Assembly: GCF_000281895.1 (NCBI RefSeq)
Contig: NZ_CM001558.1
Location: 1,616,556-1,680,555, forward strand
Length of the DNA: 64,000 nt
Source: Pseudomonas fluorescens Q2-87
GTDB taxonomy: Bacteria > Pseudomonadota > Gammaproteobacteria > Pseudomonadales > Pseudomonadaceae
Direction of reading: 5' to 3'
The notes below the pieces were generated by a model. The model was not told where the DNA came from. It did not search any database and saw only the letters and a program-made list of their open reading frames with translations. This document shows positions 56,241 to 63,857 of this stretch, one piece after another (positions within the stretch are counted from its first letter, which is position 1; every line of letters starts with the position of its first letter). A program made the position numbers and the translations under genes.

Positions 56241-56597
56241 ATGAACGAACCTGTCAGTCCCGGGCCACGCAATGGCATCCTGTCCCTGACCATCAAGGAC
56301 AGCTCGGTGCTCTATGCCGCCTACATGCCCTTCATCAGGAATGGCGGCCTGTTCATCCCCACCAACAAGAATTATCGCTTGGGTGATGAGGTGTTCATGC
56401 TGTTGAACCTGATGGATGAACCGGAGAAAATTCCTGTCGCCGGCAAGGTCATCTGGATAACTCCCAAGGGTGCCCAGGGCAATCGGGCCGCCGGCGTTGG
56501 CGTGCAGTTCAACGACGGTGACAATTCGGCCCGCAATCAGATTGAAACCCACTTGGCCGGCTCGCTGAAGTCCGACCGTCCCACTCATACGATGTAG
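56241..56597 (+). CDS. pilZ: PilZ type IV pilus biogenesis protein
   Basis: 118 residues. PilZ domain: RNGILSLTIKDSSVLYAAYM, FIRNGGLFIPTNKNYRLGDE, VFMLLNLMDEPEKIPVAGKV, GNRAAGVGVQFND. It lacks the RxxxR and D/NxSxxG signature that binds c-di-GMP, as in the founding PilZ, which acts through FimX/PilB. Follows holB as in P. aeruginosa. Confidence 0.9.
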   Translation: MNEPVSPGPRNGILSLTIKDSSVLYAAYMPFIRNGGLFIPTNKNYRLGDEVFMLLNLMDEPEKIPVAGKVIWITPKGAQGNRAAGVGVQFNDGDNSARNQIETHLAGSLKSDRPTHTM

Positions 56598-56607
56598 CCA
56601 ACCTTTT

Positions 56608-57402
56608 ATGCTTGTAGATTCCCATTGTCATCTCGACCGTCTCGATCTTTCCGTCCATGACGGCTCCCTGGATGCTGCGCTGGACGCGGCCCGCCAACGC
56701 GGTGTCGGGCACTTCCTGTGCATCGGCGTCAGCGCCGACAACGCAGCCGACGTCAAGGCGCTGGCCGAGCGTTACGCCGATGTCGATTGCTCGGTCGGCA
56801 TCCACCCGCTGGACGTCAAGGCCGATGCCGCGCCGGCGCTCGATTGGCTGCTGCGCGAGCTGGATCATCCTCGGGTGGTCGCCATTGGCGAAACCGGCCT
56901 GGACTATCACTACGAACCGGAAGCTGCGCAAGTACAACAGGCGTCGTTCCGGTTGCACCTGGAGGCGGCGCAGCAGACGGGCAAACCGGTGATTATCCAC
57001 ACCCGCGGCGCCCAGGCCGATACGCTGGCCTTGCTGCGCGACGCCGCGTTGCCCCAGGCCGGTGTGCTGCATTGCTTCACCGAGGATTGGGACATGGCCA
57101 AGGCTGCGCTGGACATGGGCTATTACATCTCGCTGTCGGGCATTGTGACGTTTCGCAACGCCGACGCCTTGCGTGACGTCGCCAGTAAAGTGCCGGCCGA
57201 TCGCCTGTTGGTGGAAACCGACTCGCCGTACCTGGCACCGATTCCGTATCGCGGCAAACCCAACCTTCCGCAATACGTTCGGGAAGTGGCCGAATTCCTG
57301 GCGATGCTGCGCGGCGAGTCCTATGAGCGCTTCGCGGAACAGACGACGGAAAATTTTAAGCAATTGTTTCCACTGGCCCACGTCCGGCCAGCGCAGGGCT
57401 GA
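56608..57402 (+). CDS. TatD-family metal-dependent hydrolase
   Basis: 264 residues. Metal ligands in LVDSHCHLDR, AIGETGLDYHYEPEA, VIIHTRGA, VLHCFTEDWD and LLVETDSPYLAPIPYRGKPN. TatD/YcfH-type; these act as 3'-5' DNases. Starts 10 bases after pilZ. Confidence 0.93.
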   Translation: MLVDSHCHLDRLDLSVHDGSLDAALDAARQRGVGHFLCIGVSADNAADVKALAERYADVDCSVGIHPLDVKADAAPALDWLLRELDHPRVVAIGETGLDYHYEPEAAQVQQASFRLHLEAAQQTGKPVIIHTRGAQADTLALLRDAALPQAGVLHCFTEDWDMAKAALDMGYYISLSGIVTFRNADALRDVASKVPADRLLVETDSPYLAPIPYRGKPNLPQYVREVAEFLAMLRGESYERFAEQTTENFKQLFPLAHVRPAQG

Positions 57403-57411
57403 ATTTCGCGC

Positions 57412-57530
57412 AAAAAAAACCCGGGTTCTGGGGGGTGAATCCGGGTTAAGACCATTAGGAGTAAAACAAAGGCACGCGGTCCGTTGGTACCTTTATCGGC
57501 GCGTCACTTGGGGGAGATGTCGCGCCGACA
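57412..57530 (-). ncRNA. rgsA: RgsA (P16) small RNA
   Basis: Minus-strand RNA of about 118 nt. It ends in a terminator: stem AACCCGG (57441-57447 complement) with CCGGGTT (57418-57424 complement), 16-base loop, and eight Ts (A-run 57412-57419). The 5' part has a hairpin GGCGCG...CGCGCC (57498-57525) with a C-rich loop. CAATACT (57536-57542 complement), a sigmaS-like -10, sets a start near 57529. Position (between tatD and the next gene), strand and length agree with RgsA, an RpoS-dependent sRNA of Pseudomonas. Confidence 0.78.
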
Positions 57531-57542
57531 GTTCAAGTATTG

Positions 57543-57786
57543 ATCAGTATGCGGGCGCGTCCAGTCTGGCCGGGGTGGTTTTTAAACAAATTTGGAATAC
57601 GCTCGCTTCGGATAAGTTCTCACCATAGCCAGGGCGTGCCGGGGCGGCGTTTCGGCCTCGCAAGCGTGCAGCGCGACCTGTACGGTTTTGTGAAGAACTG
57701 TGGTCGAGAACGGATGATCCGTGCATTTTTGCGTAAGTTAGGCATAATACCCGGCTTCGAATTTTGACCCTTCAGACCTTTTTCTT
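57543..57786. other. Gap between rgsA promoter and TetR gene
   Basis: No gene seen. It should hold the rgsA -35 region leftward and the TetR promoter rightward; the CATAAT near 57742 is a possible -10 but no matching -35 is clear. Confidence 0.4.
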
Positions 57787-58425
57787 ATGCACAAAGAACC
57801 CCGTAAGGTCCGTGAGTTTCGTCGCCGCGAGCAGGAAATTCTCGACACCGCGCTCAAGTTGTTCCTCGATCAGGGTGAAGACAGCGTCACCGTCGAGATG
57901 ATTGCGGATGCCGTGGGTATCGGCAAAGGCACGATTTATAAACACTTCAAGTCCAAGGCCGAGATCTACCTGCGCCTGATGCTCGATTACGAGCGCGATT
58001 TGAACGAGCTGCTGCATTCGGCCGATGTGGACAAGGACAAGGAGGCCCTGTCCCGGGCCTACTTTGAGTTCCGCATGCGCGACCCCCAGCGTTACCGCTT
58101 GTTTGACCGCCTGGAAGAAAAAGTGGTCAAGGGCAACCAGGTGCCGGAGATGGTCGAGGAGCTGCACCGGATCCGTGCCTCGAACTTCGAGCGCCTGACG
58201 CTATTGATCAAGGGCCGGATCAGCGAAGGCAAGCTCGAGGACGTGCCACCGTATTTCCATTACTGCGCTGCCTGGGCGCTGGTGCACGGCGCGGTGGCGC
58301 TATACCACTCGCCGTTCTGGAGCAATGTATTGGAAGATCAGGAAGGGTTCTTCCAATTCCTGATGGACATCGGTGTGCGCATGGGCAACAAGCGCAAGCG
58401 CGACACCGATGTTCCGAGCAGCTGA
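57787..58425 (+). CDS. TetR-family transcriptional regulator
   Basis: 212 residues. HTH at about 15-60: EILDTALKLFLDQGEDSVTV, EMIADAVGIGKGTIYKHFKS. The rest is an all-helical ligand domain (YERDLNELLHSADVDKDKEA; VHGAVALYHSPFW). Target unknown; it could act on the dyad upstream of moaA or on its own promoter. Confidence 0.9.
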   Translation: MHKEPRKVREFRRREQEILDTALKLFLDQGEDSVTVEMIADAVGIGKGTIYKHFKSKAEIYLRLMLDYERDLNELLHSADVDKDKEALSRAYFEFRMRDPQRYRLFDRLEEKVVKGNQVPEMVEELHRIRASNFERLTLLIKGRISEGKLEDVPPYFHYCAAWALVHGAVALYHSPFWSNVLEDQEGFFQFLMDIGVRMGNKRKRDTDVPSS

Positions 58426-58443
58426 GTCATTCAGATGTCTTAT

Positions 58444-58469
58444 TGCGCCATGTCCGCTTACATGGCGCA
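58444..58469 (+). repeat. Perfect hairpin after the TetR gene
   Basis: TGCGCCATGT (58444-58453), loop CCGCTT, ACATGGCGCA (58460-58469). A 10-bp stem 18 bases after the stop. No T-run follows, so not a standard terminator. Confidence 0.55.
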
Positions 58470-58505
58470 GTGCCCCAGGAATATACTCAGGCTTGGGTCT
58501 TGCGA

Positions 58506-58529
58506 AAACTTGAGTTTCAGGTCAAGTTT
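58506..58529 (+). promoter_or_regulatory. Dyad upstream of moaA
   Basis: AAACTTGA (58506-58513), 8-base spacer, TCAAGTTT (58522-58529): perfect 8-bp inverted repeat 35 bases before the moaA start. Spacing fits a dimeric repressor such as the TetR-type protein next door. Confidence 0.4.
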
Positions 58530-58563
58530 CGTAGGCCCGATTCTTCTTTCGCCGGAGTGATCC

Positions 58564-59532
58564 ATGATCGTTGACCGTCAAGGCAGGCGTTTTCGCAATT
58601 TGCGGATCAGCCTGACTTCTGCCTGCAACTACGCTTGTACCTACTGCGTGCCTGACGGCAAGCGGCTGGTGGCTGCGCAGGACGAATTGTCGGCCGAGGC
58701 GATGGCGCGGGGCGTGGCGTACCTGATCGAAGCCGCCGGTATCGAACGGCTGCGCATCACTGGCGGCGAGCCGCTGGTCAGCCCCAAGCTCGAACGTTTC
58801 ATGACGGCAGTGGGGCGGATGGGCCTGGAGGACATCAGCCTGACCACCAATGGCCAATTGCTGGCGAAAAAGCTGCCCTTGCTGGTGGACGCCGGTATCC
58901 GTCGCATCAACGTGTCCCTCGATACCCTGGACCCTGCCGCGTTTCGCAGTATCGCCCGCGGTGGCGACCTGGCGACCGTGCTCGATGGCATGGAGCAGGC
59001 CCGGGCGGCGGGGATGAAGATCAAGGTCAACATGGTGCCGTTGCGTGGACAGAATCTGGATCAGGTAATGCCCTTGCTCGAGTATTGCCTGGAACGTGGC
59101 TATGAACTGCGTTTCATCGAATTAATGCGCATGGGGCACCTGGCTTCTGATTCCAACGCTTTTTTGCAGCAGTTTGTCAGCCTCCAGCAACTGCTCAGCC
59201 TGATCGGCGATCAATACGAGTACCTGCAAGCCGATGCACCGGTGGATGCCACCGCCGTGCGCTATGAGATTCCCGGATTAGGCTACTTCGGTGTGATCGC
59301 CAACGAAAGCGTGCCGTTCTGCCGTACCTGCTCGCGGCTGCGGTTGTCTTCTACGGGTTGGCTGCATGGCTGCCTCTCGTCGAGCAACCGTCACTTCGTC
59401 GGCGACCTGCTGGACAAGCCCCGTCACCAGGCGTTGCCTGCGCTCCAGCGCTTGCTGGTGAAGGCATTGGGAGACAAGCAGGAGGTGGCGTTTTCTGGCG
59501 GTGCGACCATCATGAAAATCATCGGCGGCTGA
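58564..59532 (+). CDS. moaA: GTP 3',8-cyclase MoaA
   Basis: 322 residues. Radical SAM motif SACNYACTYCVPDG (CX3CX2C), LRITGGEPLVSPKLERFM, and C-terminal cluster FCRTCSRLRLSSTGWLHGC; ends in IIGG, the GG tail needed for activity in MoaA. First step of molybdopterin synthesis, so it feeds the Mo hydroxylase encoded at 35513-38295. Pseudomonads usually have more than one moaA; the other moa genes are not in the window. GGAG upstream. Confidence 0.92.
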   Translation: MIVDRQGRRFRNLRISLTSACNYACTYCVPDGKRLVAAQDELSAEAMARGVAYLIEAAGIERLRITGGEPLVSPKLERFMTAVGRMGLEDISLTTNGQLLAKKLPLLVDAGIRRINVSLDTLDPAAFRSIARGGDLATVLDGMEQARAAGMKIKVNMVPLRGQNLDQVMPLLEYCLERGYELRFIELMRMGHLASDSNAFLQQFVSLQQLLSLIGDQYEYLQADAPVDATAVRYEIPGLGYFGVIANESVPFCRTCSRLRLSSTGWLHGCLSSSNRHFVGDLLDKPRHQALPALQRLLVKALGDKQEVAFSGGATIMKIIGG

Positions 59533-59651
59533 TCAAACTCCCGGGTCAGCCTGTGATTCAAGGCTGAAACACACCTGTTCCATGAGCTGGCGCAAAAGCT
59601 GCATCCCACGACCATTCGCCGGTTTTCCGACACCGGTTTCTGGAGGGTAGG

Positions 59652-60257
59652 ATGCGTAGCCTGGTTTTGCTGCTGGCCGTTTTGGTGCTTGGCGGTTGCA
59701 TGAATGTCAGCGACATGGGGGAGGGGGTTCGTTATCACATGAGCGACGCCGGCCTGCTCGACCACAGCGACAGCCGTCGTGTGAACAATTTGCGCATTCA
59801 GCCGGACTCGTTCATTTACATTGCCCAAGGTGCATTCGCGCCGCCTGGCAGCGCCTATCCGCGTCCGAATGTCGTGGCCGAAGAGGCTTTCAACGGTTTC
59901 ATTGAGTATTTCCCCATGGTCCGTCGTGCCCGTGGGCCCGAAGGCCTGGATGAGGCCATGGGCGAGGCCCGCGCCGCCGGTGCCCACTATTTGCTCTATA
60001 CCCGCTTCGCCAAGGCAGATAACCGCATCGGCAACACAGATGAATGGCTGGATGAGGAAGCCGTGGATCGCCTGGGTGTCGACACCAGCGTGATTCAAAT
60101 CATGTTGATCGAGACCAGCACCCAGTATTTGATTGATACTGCACGCATCAAGAGTCGTGGCGGTTTACTGACACTGCACGACAAGCAACCACAAGACCTC
60201 ATTGCCACGCCGTTGCGTGAATACGCCCGCAGCCTGTTGGGGATGAGCGACGAGTAA
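59652..60257 (+). CDS. DUF4823-type lipoprotein
   Basis: 201 residues. Lipoprotein signal MRSLVLLLAVLVLGGCMN with lipobox LGGC; Met at +2 would send it to the outer membrane. Body: FIYIAQGAFAPPGSAYPRPN, EARAAGAHYLLYTRFAKADN, QIMLIETSTQYLIDTARIKS, matching DUF4823. Function unknown. GGAGGG site. Confidence 0.82.
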   Translation: MRSLVLLLAVLVLGGCMNVSDMGEGVRYHMSDAGLLDHSDSRRVNNLRIQPDSFIYIAQGAFAPPGSAYPRPNVVAEEAFNGFIEYFPMVRRARGPEGLDEAMGEARAAGAHYLLYTRFAKADNRIGNTDEWLDEEAVDRLGVDTSVIQIMLIETSTQYLIDTARIKSRGGLLTLHDKQPQDLIATPLREYARSLLGMSDE

Positions 60258-60272
60258 TGACCAGGAGTCACC

Positions 60273-60833
60273 ATGAGCGGACCGCAAAAAGCCAATGATT
60301 TGTTGGGGCAGATCCCCAAGACCAAAGGCCTGCCGCCGGTCCACTTGTGGAATCCCGACTTCTGCGGCGACATCGACATGCGCATCGCCCGGGACGGGAC
60401 CTGGTACTACCTGGGTACGCCCATCGGGCGCAAGCCGATGGTCAAGCTGTTCTCCACCATCATCCGCCGCGACGGCGATGATTATTTCCTGATTACCCCA
60501 GTAGAAAAAGTCGGCATCAAGGTCGACGACGCGCCATTCGTGGCCGTGACCCTGGAGGTCGAAGGTGAGGGCGACGGGCAATTGCTGCGCTTCACCACCA
60601 ATGTCGACGAAACCACTGAGGCCGGTGCCGAGCATCCGATGCGGGTGATGATCGACCCTCAAACCCAGGAACCTGCCCCCTACGTGCACGTGCGCAGCAA
60701 TCTCGAAGCATTGATTCATCGCAACGTGTTCTACCAACTGGTGGAGCTGGCGGTCAGTCGCGAGATCGATGGGCAACGCTGGCTTGGGGTCTGGAGCGGC
60801 GGCGTGTTCTTTCCCATAGGCCTGGAACCGTAA
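60273..60833 (+). CDS. DUF1285 protein
   Basis: 186 residues, soluble: PVHLWNPDFCGDIDMRIARD, GTWYYLGTPIGRKPMVKLFS, TIIRRDGDDYFLITPVEKVG, VHVRSNLEALIHRNVFYQLV, GVWSGGVFFPIG. These are DUF1285 features; a structural member exists but no reaction is known. Starts 15 bases after the lipoprotein gene, so the two form an operon. Confidence 0.85.
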   Translation: MSGPQKANDLLGQIPKTKGLPPVHLWNPDFCGDIDMRIARDGTWYYLGTPIGRKPMVKLFSTIIRRDGDDYFLITPVEKVGIKVDDAPFVAVTLEVEGEGDGQLLRFTTNVDETTEAGAEHPMRVMIDPQTQEPAPYVHVRSNLEALIHRNVFYQLVELAVSREIDGQRWLGVWSGGVFFPIGLEP

Positions 60834-60837
60834 CTCT

Positions 60838-60925
60838 TGTGGGAGCCGGCTTGCTCGCGAAGGCACTGGCACATCTAATATCTTCTCAACTGACCCACCG
60901 CTATCGCGAGCAAGCTCGCTCCACA
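60838..60925. repeat. REP doublet (REPIN-like)
   Basis: TGTGGGAGCCGGCTTGCTCG (from 60838) and, inverted, CGAGCAAGCTCGCTCCACA (ending 60925), with about 43 bases between. Same GCGAGC subtype as the unit at 27641. Confidence 0.85.
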
Positions 60926-60957
60926 GGCGGTTTACGCAAAATTCAAATTGACAGCCA

Positions 60958-60967
60958 ATCATATGAT
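60958..60967 (+). promoter_or_regulatory. Putative GntR operator, site 1
   Basis: ATCATATGAT, a perfect 10-base palindrome 42 bases upstream of the GntR gene. The sequence ATCATAYGAT recurs upstream of the araF-like gene (63726). Both sit in CAATCAT contexts. Confidence 0.5.
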
Positions 60968-61009
60968 CATTAGCGTGGGTCACCATCATGCGTGGCCCAC
61001 GGGGTTTTC

Positions 61010-61756
61010 ATGTCCAGCAGTTTTCATGCATCGACCGTCGATTGGCTGGGTGGCTGGATAGCTGCCGGCGAGGTCAAGCCTGGGCAGACCATCAAGGTCG
61101 AGGCAGACCTGGGCCAGCAACTGGGCGTCAGCCGTACCGTCATTCGTGAGGCGATCAAGACGCTGGTGGCCAAAGGCATGCTCGAAGTCGGGCCGAAAGT
61201 CGGCACGCGGGTACTGCCGGTGCGGCGCTGGAACCTGTTCGACCCGCAAGTGGTTGGCTGGCTGTCACGCAGCGGCCTGCCGGAAAACTTCGTCGATGAC
61301 CTGCTGGACCTGCGTCGTACCATCGAGCCGATGGCGGTACGTTGGGCCTGCGAACGGGCCACCGCCGATCAGGTTCAGGCGATCCGCCTGGCCTACCATG
61401 CACTGGAGCGGGCCGTGGACAGCGGTTCTGATTACAACCGCGCCGACCAGTTTTTCCACGAATGCATCCTGGCCGCCAGCCACAATCAATTCATAGAACA
61501 GATGGTCCCGGCCCTGGGGGCGTTGCTTGCCGTGTCATTCGAGGTGTCGGCCGCCGACCCGGATGAACTGCGCCGTACCTTGCCCATCCATAAGGATATC
61601 GCCGAGGCCATCGCCGCCCGCGATGCGGCGCGGGGCGTCTGGGCCTGCATGACCCTGATCGATAACGCTGACCTGGCCATCAAGCGCTTTTACCCCAATG
61701 TCATGGCCGGTCGAACCGAGAACACCGGGCACACCGGGAACGGGAGATTTCAATGA
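61010..61756 (+). CDS. GntR-family regulator, FadR/FCD subgroup
   Basis: 248 residues. wHTH near residues 10-80 (QTIKVEADLGQQLGVSRTVI, REAIKTLVAKGMLEVGPKVG TRV), FCD ligand domain after about 95 (FVDDLLDLRRTIEPMAVRWA, FHECILAASHNQFIEQMVPA, HKDIAEAIAARDAA), with His residues for a metal ion. Start ATG 61010 with GGGG 6 bases upstream; GTG 60992 possible. ATGA overlap with the lactonase gene makes it the first gene of the sugar operon and its likely repressor. Confidence 0.9.
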   Translation: MSSSFHASTVDWLGGWIAAGEVKPGQTIKVEADLGQQLGVSRTVIREAIKTLVAKGMLEVGPKVGTRVLPVRRWNLFDPQVVGWLSRSGLPENFVDDLLDLRRTIEPMAVRWACERATADQVQAIRLAYHALERAVDSGSDYNRADQFFHECILAASHNQFIEQMVPALGALLAVSFEVSAADPDELRRTLPIHKDIAEAIAARDAARGVWACMTLIDNADLAIKRFYPNVMAGRTENTGHTGNGRFQ

Positions 61757-62628
61757 AGTGGACGGCACTTACCGAGCATCGGGCGCAACTGGGCGAAGGG
61801 CCCTTCTGGGATGAGCCGACCCAGGCATTGTATTGGGTCGATATCGCCGGCAAGCAGGCGTTGCGGCTGATCGGCGCCAACGTTCAGATCTGGCAGATGC
61901 CCGAGCATGTGTCCGCGTTCATACCCACCCAAAGTGGTGACGCGCTGGTGACCCTGAGCAGTGGCGTGTACCGGCTGGACCTCGATTCGCCAGGCCTGGA
62001 ACCGAGGTTGACGCTGCTGTGCATGGCCGATCCCCAGCCAGGCAACCGCGCCAACGAAGCCCGTTGCGATGCCTTGGGCCAACTCTGGCTCGGCACCATG
62101 CAGAACAATATAGGTGAAGAGGGCGAGGATTTGCCCATCGAGCGGCGGTCCGGTGGGCTGTTTCGCGTCAGCGCGGATGGACGGGTCATGCCATTGCTGC
62201 GCGGGCTGGGCATCCCCAACACCTTGCTCTGGAGCCCCGATGGCACCACGGTGTATTTCGGCGAAAGCCTCGACGGCACGCTGTATCGGCACTTTATCTA
62301 TCCGGAAGGCAACCTGGCGCCTGCCGAAGTCTGGTTCGGCCCCCACCCGCGGGGCGGGCCGGACGGCTCGGCAATGGATGCGCGGGGTTATGTCTGGAAT
62401 GCACGTTGGGACGGCAGTTGCTTGCTGCGGTTGCATCCGGACGGCCATGTCGATCGGGTGATCGAGTTGCCGGTCAGTCGCCCCACCAGTTGCGTGTTCG
62501 GAGGGCATGACCTCAAGACGCTGTACATCACCACGGCGGCCAGTCCGTTGGGTCATCCGCTGGACGGCGCGGTCCTGTCCATGCGGGTGGATGTGCCGGG
62601 AGTGGCCTGCACGAGGTTTGCTGGCTGA
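61753..62628 (+). CDS. SMP-30/gluconolactonase-type sugar lactonase
   Basis: 291 residues, six-bladed propeller. Metal ligands in QLGEGPFWDEPTQALYWVDI (Glu), NEARCDALGQLWLGTM, GIPNTLLWSPDGTTVYFGES (Asn, Asp) and GGPDGSAMDARGYVWNARWD. Opens an aldonolactone (probably L-arabinonolactone) made by the SDR encoded next. Coupled by ATGA to the regulator gene. Confidence 0.9.
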   Translation: MKWTALTEHRAQLGEGPFWDEPTQALYWVDIAGKQALRLIGANVQIWQMPEHVSAFIPTQSGDALVTLSSGVYRLDLDSPGLEPRLTLLCMADPQPGNRANEARCDALGQLWLGTMQNNIGEEGEDLPIERRSGGLFRVSADGRVMPLLRGLGIPNTLLWSPDGTTVYFGESLDGTLYRHFIYPEGNLAPAEVWFGPHPRGGPDGSAMDARGYVWNARWDGSCLLRLHPDGHVDRVIELPVSRPTSCVFGGHDLKTLYITTAASPLGHPLDGAVLSMRVDVPGVACTRFAG

Positions 62629-62688
62629 ATCCCAAAATATGGGATGTAAATATATATATTGAGATTATTTGGTGGCCGGGTTTATAGT
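62629..62688 (+). promoter_or_regulatory. Internal promoter for the SDR gene with adjacent palindrome
   Basis: ATCCC (62629-62633), 7-base AT spacer, GGGAT (62641-62645) lies just upstream of TTGAGA (62659-62664), 18-base spacer, TATAGT (62683-62688). Gives a leader of about 170 bases for the SDR gene. Confidence 0.5.
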
Positions 62689-62740
62689 CGGCTCCATCAG
62701 CAATACGCACTCACACTAAAAAAACAAAACAGGTGAAGCG

Positions 62741-62872
62741 ATGCAACGATCTTCCCCCGTACGCCCCAGCGGCGTACGCGAGCCACTGCTTCTTCAAGCG
62801 CCTTTGGGCCGGTCATCGATGGATGCCCGGTTTTTGTCGTGCCTGGGCGCAGGAGCCTTGAGCCATGGCTGA
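62741..62872 (+). CDS. Possible small upstream ORF overlapping the SDR start
   Basis: 43 codons from ATG 62741, with AGGTGA about 5 bases upstream (a better site than many genes here), to TGA 62870-62872, which overlaps the SDR start at 62865 in another frame. The peptide MQRSSPVRPSGVREPLLLQA... is basic and has no known family. A perfect CGTACGCC/GGCGTACG hairpin (62758-62778) lies inside. It may be a leader peptide for translational coupling, or chance. Confidence 0.35.
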   Translation: MQRSSPVRPSGVREPLLLQAPLGRSSMDARFLSCLGAGALSHG

Positions 62873-63683
62873 GCCGCTTGTCCTGCCACCTGTGCCGGAG
62901 CCGCCAAAGGGCGAACGGCTGAAGGGCAAGGTCGTGCTGCTCACGGGAGCCGCGCAAGGCATCGGCGAGGCAATTGTCGCGGCGTTCGCTTCGCAACAGG
63001 CTCGCCTGGTGATCAGCGACATTCAGGCCGAGAAGGTCGAGGCCCTGGCCGCCCAATGGCGAGCGCGCGGGACGGATGTGCAAGCGCTCAAAGCCGATGT
63101 GTCGAAACAGCAGGATTTGCAGGCCATGGCCCGTCGTGCCGTCGAACTGTACGGTCGTATCGATGTGCTGGTGAACTGCGCGGGTGTGAACGTCTTCCGC
63201 GATCCGCTGGAAATGACCGAGGAAGATTGGCGCCGCTGCTTCGCCATCGACCTGGATGGCGCCTGGTACGGCTGCAAGGCGGTATTGCCGCAGATGATCG
63301 AGCAGGGCGTGGGCAGCATCATCAACATCGCTTCCACCCACTCGTCCCACATCATTCCCGGCTGTTTCCCTTACCCGGTGGCCAAACACGGCCTGCTGGG
63401 CCTGACCCGCGCCCTTGGCATCGAATACGCGCCCAAAGGGGTTCGCGTCAACGCCATCGCACCGGGCTACATCGAAACCCAACTGAACCTCGACTACTGG
63501 AACGGCTTTGCCGACCCCCGAGCCGAACGCCAACGTGCACTGGACCTGCATCCGCCACGCCGTATCGGGCAACCGATCGAAGTGGCCATGACGGCCGTGT
63601 TCCTGGCCAGTGACGAAGCACCCTTTATCAATGCCTCATGCATCACCATCGATGGGGGACGTTCGGTCATGTACCACGACTGA
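62865..63683 (+). CDS. Short-chain dehydrogenase, probable aldose (L-arabinose/galactose) 1-dehydrogenase
   Basis: 272 residues. NAD(P) motif VLLTGAAQGIGEAIVAAFAS, VNCAGVNVF, catalytic Ser in INIASTHSSHIIPG, YPVAKHGLLGLTRALGIEYA (Tyr, Lys), VNAIAPGYIETQLNLDYW and INASCITIDGGRSV. Resembles SDR sugar dehydrogenases that oxidise L-arabinose or D-galactose to the lactone; the adjacent lactonase and AraF-like gene favour arabinose. ATG 62865 with AGGAG-type site. Confidence 0.88.
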   Translation: MAEPLVLPPVPEPPKGERLKGKVVLLTGAAQGIGEAIVAAFASQQARLVISDIQAEKVEALAAQWRARGTDVQALKADVSKQQDLQAMARRAVELYGRIDVLVNCAGVNVFRDPLEMTEEDWRRCFAIDLDGAWYGCKAVLPQMIEQGVGSIINIASTHSSHIIPGCFPYPVAKHGLLGLTRALGIEYAPKGVRVNAIAPGYIETQLNLDYWNGFADPRAERQRALDLHPPRRIGQPIEVAMTAVFLASDEAPFINASCITIDGGRSVMYHD

Positions 63684-63725
63684 ATATTTCCGAATTGCAG
63701 TCGGAAACTCGCCTGTCATTCAATC

Positions 63726-63735
63726 ATCATACGAT
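63726..63735 (+). promoter_or_regulatory. Putative GntR operator, site 2
   Basis: ATCATACGAT, one base different from the palindrome at 60958, 122 bases upstream of the araF-like gene. Confidence 0.45.
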
Positions 63736-63857
63736 ATGACTATTCAGGCCTATGCTGTGTAGCAACTTGATGTAACCGCCCAGCCTGCGCTTTTCCACCG
63801 ATGGTGGAGCAGATCCCTGGACGTTTGGCTTTCAATAAAAAAAACAAGGAGTCAACT

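Noticed and set aside
56241..56597. PilZ protein lacking the c-di-GMP motif as a degenerate gene
   Set aside because: The founding PilZ protein of type IV pili also lacks it; the gene is in its usual place after holB.
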